From Tatlockia sp. (GTDB lineage Bacteria; Pseudomonadota; Gammaproteobacteria; Legionellales; Legionellaceae), in NCBI GenBank assembly GCA_013697955.1, contig JACCVV010000079.1:25062-89061 (forward strand): 64,000 nucleotides of DNA. Direction: 5' to 3'. This document shows, in pieces, positions 46,701 to 58,000 of the stretch (position 1 is the first letter of the stretch; every line of letters begins with the position of its first letter). Below the pieces are notes generated by a model. That model saw only the letters and a list, made by a program, of their open reading frames with translations. It was not told the DNA's origin and ran no database searches. The translations under genes and the position numbers were made by a program.

Positions 46701-49012
46701 TCATTAATGATTTGAAAAACACCTTCAGAGGTTTTCTTAAATACTGTTCTTAGCACCTCATGACGCTTAATGACAGCTTGCAATGCCAGATGCAAAACCT
46801 GGCTGTTAATTTTGCCGCGAAGTTCAATAGCGCATGGCATGTTGTAGGTGCAAGATGGGCCTTCCAATTGATCTAAAAACCATAGCCTTTGTTGAGCTAA
46901 GGATAAAGGCACTTTAAGTTGATTAGATTGAGTTTGAGCACGGTTAGAAGCGTTGCCTGGATTAGCAGAAAACGCTTGTAAACGCAGGTTAATTTCCCTC
47001 TCCATGCCTGCAACAGTGGGATTTTCAAATAAAAATCCTATTGGCAAAGTAATTTGATATCGGTCAAAAATTCTTGAGGCCAATTGCATTAAATTCAAAG
47101 AATCACCATTTAACTCGAAAAAATTATCCTGCATTCCAATGGGGCTGATACCTAGTACCTGAGACCACTCATTGGCCAGGTTTATTGCAAGTTCTGAGGT
47201 TGGAGCAATAAAGCTTTGTTTTAATCCAGCAGGTCTGGGGTAAAAATGTTGCTGATTAATTGTAGTTACTTGCTCTATTGCAGGAGTGCCTTCCCTTTCG
47301 AATTGAGCATCAATCCAATAGCGTTTTCGCTCAAAAGGATAAGTAGGAAGAGGAATTCTTTGTCTTTTTTCACCCTCATAACAATTGATGGCTTCTAACG
47401 ACGCATCCTCAACCCATTTTTTAGCGAATTGGGTTAAATGCTTTCCATCCAGGTCATTAATTTCCTTAAACGCTTCAGATTCAAGCCCTTCAATTGCCTC
47501 AGTGACCGTTTCGCAAACTATTGCCCATCGATAAGGCTGAGAAGCTCTTCCCACTTGCAGAACATAGGCAACATCCGCTAAACATATCTCTGGATTATCT
47601 TGAAGGTAGAGTTTTAACTGCTTTCTCGCCTGAGTTAAGGCCGTCGCTGTTTTTGCCGATAAAAGCAGCAAATGATAAGGTTGTGCACTCATTTTGGATT
47701 CGTTTTGAAAAAATTCTTCAACAATCATGTGCACATTACTGCCGCCAATACCAAAGGAACTGACGCCGGCTATCCGTGGATGACCTTGCACCTCCCACTT
47801 CCTTAATTGCGTATTTACTGAAAAGGAAGAATTATCCCAATCAATATTTGGATTTAGCTTTTGATAATGCAAACTGGCCGGAATTTTTTTATATTTCAAG
47901 GCGAGAATGGTTTTAATCAACCCGGCAACCCCTGCGGCAGCGCTTAGATGTCCAAGGTTAGTTTTAACCGAACCTAGATAACAAGGTTGAGCGGGATTGT
48001 AGGCTTGTTTCAAGGCTCTTATTTCAATGGGATCACCCAAGGAAGTGCCGGTTCCATGGCATTCAATATAGCTTATGGCATCGGATTCCACATTGCCTGC
48101 TAAAAGCGCCTGTTGGATCACGGCTGCTTGTCCCTCAACACTTGGAGCCGTATACCCAACCTTTGATGAGCCATCGTTATTCATAGCTGTTCCCCGAATT
48201 ACAGCATGAATCGTATCGCCATCTAAAAGCGCGTCTTCAAGGCGTTTTAAAAGAACAAGACCAACACCACTCCCAGGCACAGTACCATTCGCATCCGCAT
48301 CAAATGCACGACAATGACCATCTTTGGATAAAATACTTCCCTCTTGATAAAGGTATCCTCGAGGATGGGTCGCAATTGCAGCTCCGCCAGCTAATGCAAT
48401 ATCGGATTCATAATTTAATAAGCTCTGACAAGCGATATGAATTGCTGCTAATGAAGTCGAGCAAGCCGTGTTTAGATTAAGACTCGGGCCAGTTAGATTT
48501 AATTTATAGGAGATGAGAGTGGAAGCATTCGAGTTGCTATAAAGAAGTTGCAAAATTTCCTGGGGATTTCCTTCTTTAAAAAAGGGCAATAGATGCTCTA
48601 GAAAATAAAGACTAACATCTTGACCAACAAAAACGCCGGCTTGACCCGGATAGGTTTCTGCACGATATCCTGCCTTCTCAAAAACCTCATGAGCGCATTC
48701 CAACAAAAGACGCTGCTGCGGATCCATCAATTCAGCTTCACGCGCTGAAAATCCAAAAAATTCAGCATCAAACATTTCTATATCTTCAAGATGTGCACCT
48801 GCTTTCACATAATTAGATTTATCAAGGTCAGATTGCTTCACGCCCTTTGCTTTTAGGAAATTCTCACTATAATTTTTGATGGATTCCAGTTGATTGGCCA
48901 AATTTTCCCAAAATTGTTCGGGCGAATTCGCGTCTGGAAATCGTAAAGACATGCCAATGATTGCTATTGATGTTTCATGGTTTGCTGGGGGTATATGACT
49001 ATCATTCGACAT
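43787..49012 (-). CDS. Hybrid PKS-NRPS: trans-AT-type KS, carrier, then C-A-T
   Basis: 1741 residues. Ketosynthase about 14-435 with Cys184 ('TACSTSL'), His319 ('ECHGTGT') and His355 ('NLGHLSAAAG'), all intact. The AT domain is absent: the KS linker ('ADVAYVLQVGRASQPYRWAI') leads directly to 'IPLPTYPFERKRYW' (553-566), the flanking pattern of trans-AT synthases. Carrier Ser638 in 'LNGDSLN'. Then condensation about 702-1130 with 'HHIITDGWS' at 826, adenylation with 'YTSGSTGKPKGVMVEH', and carrier Ser1704 in 'IGGHSLA'. No KR, DH or ER, so one unreduced C2 unit is predicted. The A-domain code reads DVWEVNTDDK, close to the diaminobutyrate code DIWELTTDDK, fitting diaminopropionate made by the operon. 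Overlaps the three-module gene by 11 bases. Confidence 0.88.
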   Translation of the reverse strand: MSNDSHIPPANHETSIAIIGMSLRFPDANSPEQFWENLANQLESIKNYSENFLKAKGVKQSDLDKSNYVKAGAHLEDIEMFDAEFFGFSAREAELMDPQQRLLLECAHEVFEKAGYRAETYPGQAGVFVGQDVSLYFLEHLLPFFKEGNPQEILQLLYSNSNASTLISYKLNLTGPSLNLNTACSTSLAAIHIACQSLLNYESDIALAGGAAIATHPRGYLYQEGSILSKDGHCRAFDADANGTVPGSGVGLVLLKRLEDALLDGDTIHAVIRGTAMNNDGSSKVGYTAPSVEGQAAVIQQALLAGNVESDAISYIECHGTGTSLGDPIEIRALKQAYNPAQPCYLGSVKTNLGHLSAAAGVAGLIKTILALKYKKIPASLHYQKLNPNIDWDNSSFSVNTQLRKWEVQGHPRIAGVSSFGIGGSNVHMIVEEFFQNESKMSAQPYHLLLLSAKTATALTQARKQLKLYLQDNPEICLADVAYVLQVGRASQPYRWAIVCETVTEAIEGLESEAFKEINDLDGKHLTQFAKKWVEDASLEAINCYEGEKRQRIPLPTYPFERKRYWIDAQFEREGTPAIEQVTTINQQHFYPRPAGLKQSFIAPTSELAINLANEWSQVLGISPIGMQDNFFELNGDSLNLMQLASRIFDRYQITLPIGFLFENPTVAGMEREINLRLQAFSANPGNASNRAQTQSNQLKVPLSLAQQRLWFLDQLEGPSCTYNMPCAIELRGKINSQVLHLALQAVIKRHEVLRTVFKKTSEGVFQIINESCDFHLEKIETNFAEIDSLIRAEVKRPFDLVVGPLLRVYMYSLTDMHSILLINMHHIITDGWSQRVFMKEFAAFYEAQLLNLSCPLPPLKIQYADYSIDQKSLSQHELLDRQLSYWRKQLADLPLPLEFPTDRARPLVQTYRGSSIDFVLPASLVQQLSKIARTENATLFMLMFAAFNVLIYRYTGREDILIGTPVAGRQHLDLEPLIGFFVNTLVLRTQLEAQTKFNDFLGSVKKIILDAFDHQDLAFDKLVEALQPERNLSHSPLFQIEFAWQNSFNMEMDLPQLQAKLYPLESSVAKFDLTFYMQETENSVSGLVEYNVDLYDKSTIERLIANFIELLESISSFSNEKISDLSVVSKKERELLLQQWNIPKYSYECDQFAHKLFEQQVSKSPQALAVLHRGNTLTYLELENSANKLSYLLRDLGIDRNDRVLLYMPRGIEMLVTILAVLKAGGAFIPLNPESSLIRNTEILNHSEPKVVICSADFEVVIRNAVPEACVWVYSEDKFELFSDSRPEINQDLGDLSCFFYTSGSTGKPKGVMVEHLGMVNHLLAKNIDLGISEKDRLAQMAVQTFDVCVWQFLSALIVGGTTVILTEEEAWEPKYLLKALIRDGVTILESVPSHTQIILDELERNPGVYPLNQVRSYVSNGEAMPANQGPRWYSLLPHVVLVNTYGSTECSDDISHYHVDPARIYDTSYVPTQGVLPNMQLYILDNSLKPVPIGVVGEVYVGGIGVGRGYYRDVERTEACFLKDPYSKKASARLYKTGDLARYYPNGEMEFIGRVDFQVKIRGFRVEVGEVEAALSKHEQIKQALILPWKDNLDVTHLIAYVVPANHPAPGADELGQFCSLKLPYYMVPSLFIFLEAFPLSANGKVDRKKLPPPHAYDLSQQDDYVAPKTPTEEAIANLWAKTLMIEKVGLRDNFFLIGGHSLAAVDLVESMKPILQKDIAIKQLFDSPTIESLLETLA

Positions 49013-52000
49013 GTTCTTGCCTCTTATTATTCTTTAAGCGTTGTTGTTGACGAAATGCTTTTCTTTTCGCCTGAATGTCTCTTCCCTTAGTACTACTTTG
49101 TTTTTGATGGCCTGATAAAAATTTGGAAAAGCTTTGTATTGTTGGGTATTGAAAGATATCCGTTACGCTGACTACTTGATCAAAGGCATCTTGAATAAGA
49201 GAACGGAGTTGGATTATTAATAAAGAATTTCCGCCCAAATCAAAAAAATTATCTTTTATAGATATTTGCTCCAGTTCCAAAACTTGGCTCCATATCGATA
49301 CTAATTGCTCTTCCACCTCTGTTTTCGCTTCAACGTAATTCTTTGCAGCATTTTCTTCCTTGGGTAAACGAGTAAGATCTAATTTTCCATTTGCAGTTAA
49401 CGGGATTGCGTCAATGATTGAAATTTTTGTTGGCAACAGGTTAGCAGGCATCTTCTGTCGCAACTCTTGCCATAATCTTTCCAAACTGGTTTCACTTGAT
49501 AAAACACAATAGGCGATTAATTGCTTATCCCCAGCTCCTTCTTTAGCGACTATCACAGCTTGGCTAATCTGGGGATGAGTTAGAATAAGTCTTTCCATCT
49601 CATCCAATTCAACCCGAAATCCCCGGATTTTCAATTGCCTGTCGTTTCTTCCTAAAAACAATAACTCGCCATTAGGAAGAGCGACTACCTTATCTCCAGT
49701 TTTGTAAATTGATTCGCCAGTACAAAATGGGTTAGCTATGAAGCGCTCCCTGGTAAGCGACTCGTTTTGAAAGTACCCTCTTGCAAGACCGGCTCCGCCT
49801 AGATATAACTCGCCCTCAAAACCGGCAGGTATGGGTTTCATTTGCTTGGAAAGGACATAAATTTCTGTCTGAGAAATCGGTTGTCCTATAGGAATGCTTG
49901 TATAGGCTAAAGAGTCTAAGGTTATTTCGTGGGTGGTTGAGAAAGTTGTATTTTCTGTAGGCCCATAACCGTTTAATAAATGTTGAGGCCGACCTTCCAC
50001 GGAATTTAAAATAGTGGCTAAGGTTGATTTGTTTAATATGTCACCTCCTGCTAACAAGTAGCGTAGGTTTTTAAACATGTTTGCATAACCAGCTGTTACA
50101 AATTGGTCAAGTAACCGGGCTGTTAACCAAAGGATTGATATTTTTTCCTTTAACAAAAATTTGGCAAATAGCTGAGCATTTAAAATCGTCTTTCTTGTAG
50201 CGCATTTTAAGGTGGCGCCATTTAGCAATGCACCCCAAACTTCAAAAGTAAAGGCATCGAAGTTGGGATTTGAGGCTTGAGCAATAATATCCTTTGGCTG
50301 AATCTCAATATAATTTGTTTTCTTTACTAATCGCACAATGGAACGGTGTTCGATCATTAGTGCTTTAGGAGCACCCGTTGAGCCAGAGGTAAACATCAAG
50401 TAGGCAAGATTGTTTCCGCTAACCGGATTTTTAAATGTTTTCTCAATTGGCTGTGTAGATAACCCATTAAAGTTAATGCAAAGCAGCTTTAATTCTTCAA
50501 CTGGGAATAGGTCATCGTCATCAACAATAATTAAGCGTGGTGAGGCATGAGATACCATCGATTTTAATCGATTTGTTCCATAAGCCTTGTCCAAAGGTAG
50601 ATAGGCCGCCCCCGCTTTTAAAATTGCAAGAATAGTGATGATGAGTGCAGAGCCTGGTTCAATACTAACTCCTATGAGGCTATCTGGTTTTAATGGCTCA
50701 TGATGAATAGCCAGACACTGTTGCTGTAATCGATTCGCCATCCGATCGGCTTTTTCCTGAAGCTGTAAATAAGTCATGCTTCCTTCATCATCTGATAAAG
50801 CAATATGATGAGGATAAAGTTGAACTTGCTGGTCAAAAAGTTCATGAACAGTCTGATTGTGTGGATTTGTATTTTCCCAATTATTAAATCTCATCCAGGA
50901 AAGATAAGGAGCTAGACTCTCTACATCTGGCAGACTGCCATTCTGGGCAATTGAATACAGTCCAACCTGATATAGATCCTGAATTACCTTGATTTGATCC
51001 GAATTTAGCTTATTCGCCAAATAGATCAGTTGGTATTCCAATTGTTTAGTTTCTGGGTGGATCCCAGTTTGTGCGACCAAGGTGTAGTTCGTTTCTTCAT
51101 AGGTTTTGCCAGCTGTGATTTTTAAAGTTTTGAAATCTTTAAGCGCATCAAAAACATGAAAATTTACGAAATTAAAAAGGGTATCAAAAAGTTGCTGATT
51201 AGCCTTTAGTTGCTGAATTTTAGAAAGTGGAAATTGCTGAAAATCGCTAATTTTACGCTTTTCTTTAATAATTTTAGCGATCAAGTCAGACCAGTTTTCA
51301 GTTTGAAGATTGATGGGAAAGGGCGTGGAATTTAAGAAAAGCCCTAAAACCTTATCTCCATCTTCATGATCTGAGCGGCCATGAGTGGCAATACCGGTAA
51401 TCACTCTATCCAAACCCGTTAACTGGCTTAGCGTCCAAAGATGCACTGCCAATAGCAGATTATCAATATTAGATTGATTGGTAGCTGCCATTGCAAACAG
51501 TTGCTGCGATAAGCTAGACGGAATCTCCAGGAATACTCTTTTCAATTGGGCTTTCGCTATTGAAGAGGACTCTGATAATAATAAAGGCGGTACTTCATCT
51601 AATTGTTGCTGCCAGAAGGCTGTTTGTTCAGAGGATTGAATGCGATTTATTTCCTCTCTAACATAATGGTTAAACTGGGTTTTTAAAGGTCCGTGTTGCT
51701 GGTTTTTTAATATTCCTGAAATCCGTTCTTCATATTTTTTAAATAATTGGGTAATGAATAAGGCAACACTCCAGCCGTCTAAAATGGCATGATGACAGGT
51801 CAGGGAAAAATAATAATAATCCTTTTTTAAATGATGGAAAGTAATACGCCAAAGGGGTGGTTTTTTTAAATCGAAATGGGTTCTTATTTCCTTTGAAAGC
51901 CATTCATCCAGAACTTCTTGTTGTTGGTTGACTTCCAAATGTTCTAACTCGATTACCTTGCATTGATAACTACTCTTCTCATGAACAATTTGCATGGGAA

Positions 52001-55000
52001 CAGAAAACCCGTTGATTGCAAAGCTTGTTCTGAGTACAGGGTGCTCGGCCACACAATTGCTCAATACTTCCTCAAAGGTATTTAAATTGAAATGACCTTC
52101 AAGGTAACAACTAATGACATCGATATACGTTGTGGATTCTTGATTCATTTCTGAATAAAAAACCATTCCTTTTTGCAACTCAGTTAAAGGATAGGCATCC
52201 TCGCCTAAATTCCGGACTTGAGTTTTATCTTCAGCATTTAGCAATTCGAAGGGAGATAAATCAGCGAATTCAATCTTATCTTTATTGGTTAAATTAAGAG
52301 CCAGACTGGCTATAGTTGGGTAGCGAAATAAAGACTTGGCGCTTAAGGTTAAACCTCTTTCTCGTGCTCGTGTAACTACCGAAATTGTGAGCATAGAATC
52401 ACCCCCAAGAGCAAAAAAATTATCATTAATCCCAATGTTTTTTACATGAAGTACTTCCTGCCAAATATCGGCTAACAATTGTTCTAGAGAATTTCCAGGA
52501 GCTATCAGAGATTTTGATTGTTTAAAAAGGGGTATAGGCAAGCGGTTTAAATCCACTTTACCATTAACTGTCATTGGAAAACTGTCAATTTGCTGATAAC
52601 AAACCGGCACCATGTATTCAGGTAATTGTTGGCGTAAATAATGATCCAGCAGTTCTTCATTAAATTTTTCATTCAGAGGAATGTAATAGGCTATTAAACG
52701 TTTATCTACAGAAAGGGTCACTAAAGCGTCTTTAATTCCTTTAAGCTCCAGTATTTTAGATTCTATTTCACCTGTTTCAATTCGAAAGCCATTCACTTTG
52801 ACTTGTTTATCTTTTCTTCCTAAATATTCTAGGGAGCCATCTGGCAACCAGCGCACTAAATCCCCTGTTTTATAACGTCTAATATTATCTTCGCCAATGA
52901 GAAAAACCCTTTTACTTAAATCTTCTCGATTTAGGTAACCTCGAGCTAATCCAGGCCCGGAAACATATAATTCGCCAGGAACGCCAACCGGAACAAGACC
53001 TCCATAAGAATCTAGAACATAAGCATTCAAATCTGGCAAAAGTTTACCAATTTTAGAACCGTACCCTTCTCTGATTTCTTTTTGGTTAATAAGATGCCAG
53101 GTTACATGCACTGTTGTTTCAGTGATTCCATACATATTGACTAAATCTGGATTTTTGCTCCCATATTTTTCAAGCCACTGTAATAAAGAGCGGTAATTTA
53201 AAGCTTCTCCACCAAAAATTACATAGTCTAAGGCTAATTGGTCCCCTCTTTTGCAATCTTCCTGAATAAGCTTTGAAAAAGCAGAGGGCGTTTGATTTAA
53301 AATATTTACCCTTTCATCTTTAAGCAACTCTCTAAATAAGCGGGTATTTCTGCTTGTCTCATAGGGGACAATGACAAGACTTGCTCCATGCACTAAGGCG
53401 CCCCAGATTTCCCAAACCGAGAAATCAAAGGCAAAGGAATGAAACAAACACCAAACATCAGTTTCTTTAAAATTGAATAAAGGTTCTGTTACAGCAAACA
53501 AGCGAGTTACATTAGCCTCGGTCATAAGTGCACCTTTCGGTTCACCCGTTGAGCCAGAGGTGTAAATAACATAAGCAAGGTCTGTAAGGTTTTTAATGAT
53601 TGGCGTAAGAAGCTGCTCTTCGTTTGAAATTTCATCTAAATTAATGAGTTGTTTTAAATCCAAGGACTCCTGAAATTGATGTTCATCAATAAAGGTTTGG
53701 CGTGTGATTAATAACGATATTGAACTGTCATCAATAATAAATTTGAGTCGGTCACTGGGATAATTGGGATCGAGCGGTACGTATGCCGCACCCGCTTTTA
53801 AGATTGCCAGAATTGCAACTATGAGAGCCGGTTCTCTATCAAGACAGATGCCAATTAAGGAATCTACAGGAAGTTGACCCTCGACTTTTTGTAAAAGGGC
53901 ATGAGCTAGTTGGTTGGCACGAATATCCAGCTCTAAATAACTCATTGATTCGCCTTCAAACCTAAGAGCAACTCGGTTTGGATGTTTATTAACTTGTTCT
54001 GAAAATAATTGAGCCAAGGTTTTTGTTGATTGATAATTAAAATCGGGTCTGTTCCATTGATTTGATAAAAGTTGTTTTTCTTCTGGCGTTAGCATCGTTA
54101 AACGATGGATAGGTTCCTCAGAGGATTCAATAAAACTTGATAATAATTGTTGAAAATGCTTTGCCAACTTTTCTATAGTTGGTTGAGTAAATAGATCTTT
54201 AGCGAATTCTAATTCAGCATCAAGTCCTGAGCTAGTTTCATGAAGGGTTAACATGAGCTCAAATTTGGCAGACCCGGTGTCAACCGGAACTACTTCCGTT
54301 GTCAACCCTTTAAGCTTTAGATGATAATCTTCATTGGCCGTCTGCAAAACAATCATTACTTGAACTAGTGGAGGCCTTGAGGGGTCGCGGTCTGCTTTTA
54401 AAAGATCAACAAGCGATTCAAAGGGAAGCGCTTGGTGATCATGAGCTGCCAAAGTTACATCCATAGCCTGTTGGAAAAGTTCTCCAAGCTTCATGTCACC
54501 ACTAAGCTGTAGTCTTAAAGCGAGGGTGTTAACAAATAATCCGATTGTTCTTTCAAACGGTAAAGAGGTTCGATTTGCTGTCGCTGTACCAATAATTAAG
54601 TCATCCTGATTGCTATATCGATTCAACAAAATTGCAAATGCCGACAAGCAAATAGAAAATAAAGTGACTCCCTCTACTGAGGCCAAGGTATGTAATTTTT
54701 TAGTTATTGTATTTTCGATTTGAAATCGATAAATCTCTCCTCGGTAAGTAAACACTGGCGGTTTTGGCTTATCAGTAGGCAGCGAAAGGGGTTGATATTC
54801 CGCTAAGGCCTTTTGCCAAAACTGTTCTAAACCTTTTAGATAATCACCTTGCAAACTATTTCTTTGCCATTCTACGAAATCGAGATATTGAAAAGCGGGT
54901 CGCTTTAGCTTAGGTTCAAATCCTTCAGCGAATTCTTGGTATAATTCACTCAACTCTTCACTTAAAACATTTAAAGACCAACCATCAATGACAATATGAG

Positions 55001-58000
55001 GTAAGCAAAATACCAATACCTGTTCAATATCCGACAAAGCAAATAAACGAACTCGTATCATAGGAGATTCGGTAAGCTGAAATTGGGTTTGTACTTCTTC
55101 TTCTATAATAGTTGCGAGTGAGGATTCTTCAATATTCTCGATAATTACCTCAATGGGTCTATAAGGCATAACAACTTGTGAGGTTTCGCCATTTGCTTCT
55201 GTAAAAATTGTTCTTAGAACGTCATGCCTTGCAATTAATTCATTCACGCTGGCGTTTAAGGCTTCAAGATGCAACGCTCCTCTAAGCTTTTGTGCAAAGA
55301 TTAAATTGTAGTGAGCACTATTTTCAATCTTTTCAAAAATCCATAAATAGCGCTGCGATAAGGATAGAGGGCCTTTAGTCCTTTCAGCCGATTTCGAGTT
55401 CATTATTGCGATATTTTTTTGCTCTCTAACCCAACAAGTTAAACGCTTTATAGTTGGAAATTCTCTTATTGTACGAACCGGGACTTCAATGCCGAATAAA
55501 GTTTGTAGACGCACTGCCAGTTGAACTGCCTGTAGGGAATGTCCCCCTAATTTAAAAAAATGATCGTCTACAGTGAATGCTATGTTAGGGAATAATTCTT
55601 GCCAGAGCCCTAATATCAGATTTTCTTCAGTTGTTTTTGCTAAGGAGGCCAATTTGTTTTGAGATTGATTTGCCAATGCGAGTAATTCTTTTTTATCAAT
55701 TTTCCCATTGGGTAATAGTGGAAATTCTTTGATAAAGAGAATTTTGGGTAAGGCATGTGAAGGTAGTTTTTGCTCTAAATAATGAGTTAATTGTTCATCA
55801 TCCAAAACTTCATTCTTTTTTGTTACAACAAAGGCTATAAGGGATTTATCATTTATTTCTCCCTTTGCAACTACAACGCACTGCCATACTTTAGGATTTT
55901 CTAATACTAAAGCCTCAATTTCTGCTAACTCTATCCGATAGCCACGAATTTTAACCTGGTTATCAGCACGGCCTTTATATTCTAGAATACCGTTAGGCAA
56001 CCAGGAGACTAAATCTCCTGTGCGATAAAATCGTTTTGTTTCATTTTCCAACTCTAAAAAAGGAAATGATTGTTGCAACTCCTTTTCACTCTTCCCCCAA
56101 TAACCACGTGCAACGCCTTCACCGGCAATGTATAGCTCACCGATGGTGCCAAAAGGAACTTGTTGTAAGGCTTTATTCAAGACGCGAACCATCGTATTTC
56201 TTAATGGTTTACCTATAATGCTAACGGATTCATTTTCAGCCATTTCATGACTGGTTGACCATATGGTAGTTTCTGTAGGGCCATAAACATTCAATGCGCA
56301 TTTGGAAATGGATAATAAATAAGAGCGCAATTGTTCCGATAAGGGCTCTCCCCCGGATAATACTGTGAGGTTTTTGCTATCCCCTTTCCAGTCTAATAAA
56401 AACAACATTGACCAAAAACTGGGTGTGGCCTGAATAATGGTAGGTGATAAAAGGCTAAGATAATTGGCAAGCGTTGGTGGCTCCTCTATGAGTTTCGGAG
56501 AAATCAACACAAGTTTGGCGCCGCTTATCAAAGGTAGAAATAATTCCAAGCCGAAAATGTCAAAACTAGGTGAGGTCACAGAAGCCCAGGAATCTTCTTT
56601 ACCTATTTGGAGTTGCTGTTGAAAGGCTAGCAATACATTGCTCAAGCTTTTGTGCTCTATCATCACCCCCTTTGGTTTGCCAGTAGATCCGGAGGTATAA
56701 AGAACATAGGCCAAATCGGATAAGGCTGGAAGCTCTGGAAATTGAAAACCTTTATCCCCACAAATAGGGGTTCTGGTTATCGCCAGGCGACGCTCATCAT
56801 AAGGGAAAAATTCAGAGAGTGAATTAGCGATTAACATAGCGATATTGCTATCTTCAACCATGGATTCTAATCGAGCAATTGGGTAAGCAGGGTCAAGTGG
56901 AACATAAGCTGCTCCCGTTTTAAGAACTGCCAAAATGGCAATAACCAACTCACTACCTCTCGCTAAACTAATCCCAATCAGCAAACCTTTTGGCATTGCT
57001 TGTCCATAACATTTTTTGTAATGAATCAAAAGATGTTTAGCAAACTCTGAGGACAGATTCGCTAATTGTTGGTATGTTAACTGTTCTTCGCCAAAGACTA
57101 AGGCAATTTTATTGGGTGTTTTGAGCACTTGAGTTTCAAATAATGATAAAACAGTGGCCGGCGTAGATTTGATTTGGGCTGGATTTTCCCAAGCCATTAA
57201 TAGATTCTTCTCTTGAGCATCAAAAAAATTATGTTCAAGAATTAATTTTTCAGGCTCTTTTATTCCTGATTTTAGCAACTGCAAAAAATGATTGAGAAAC
57301 TGATCAATAAAAAATCTTTCAAAAAAACAACTGCGATAGTCAAGTCTAATAGCCAAGTGCTCATCTAATTGATAGGAAAGATTGAGGTCATTAATCATCA
57401 ATTGGCTAGTGCAAGGCATTGTTTTGACCTGCAGCCCTTTAAAATCGAGGGGCACAGGCGCTAATTGAGCTTCTGTTATTGAAACATTTAAAAAATCGTC
57501 AGAATCCAAAACTTTTTTGTTTCTCAAATGGGCAACAATATCCATTAGCGAGCAATATTGGTGCTGCCTGGTTATTTTTCTTTGCACTGTCAGTTTTTTA
57601 ATTAAGGTAGAAAAATTGTCCTCTGCTTCTATATCAACCAAACAGGGTACATGGTTTACAAAACACCCAATCGCCTTTTTCGAAATGGGACGTCTCATAT
57701 CAATCGGATAATTCAAAACGACCTGAGACTCACCACTGTAGCGAGCTAATAAGACACCGAATATTGCAGATAAAACTATCGAGGGCGTTGTCCCCATCTG
57801 TCTTGCAAATTGTTTCAGTGAAGCGGTCTGATTCTGGTCTAAGGTTCTATAGATTGATTCTGCTTCATCATTTACATTCACCACTGTCTTTTTAGGCAAA
57901 TCAATCCATAATTTTTGTTTAGCTAGTAAGTTTTCCCAATAAAGGACGCTATCTTCAGCCTTTAGATTTTGTTCCAATTCAACATGTTCTTCAAATAGAT

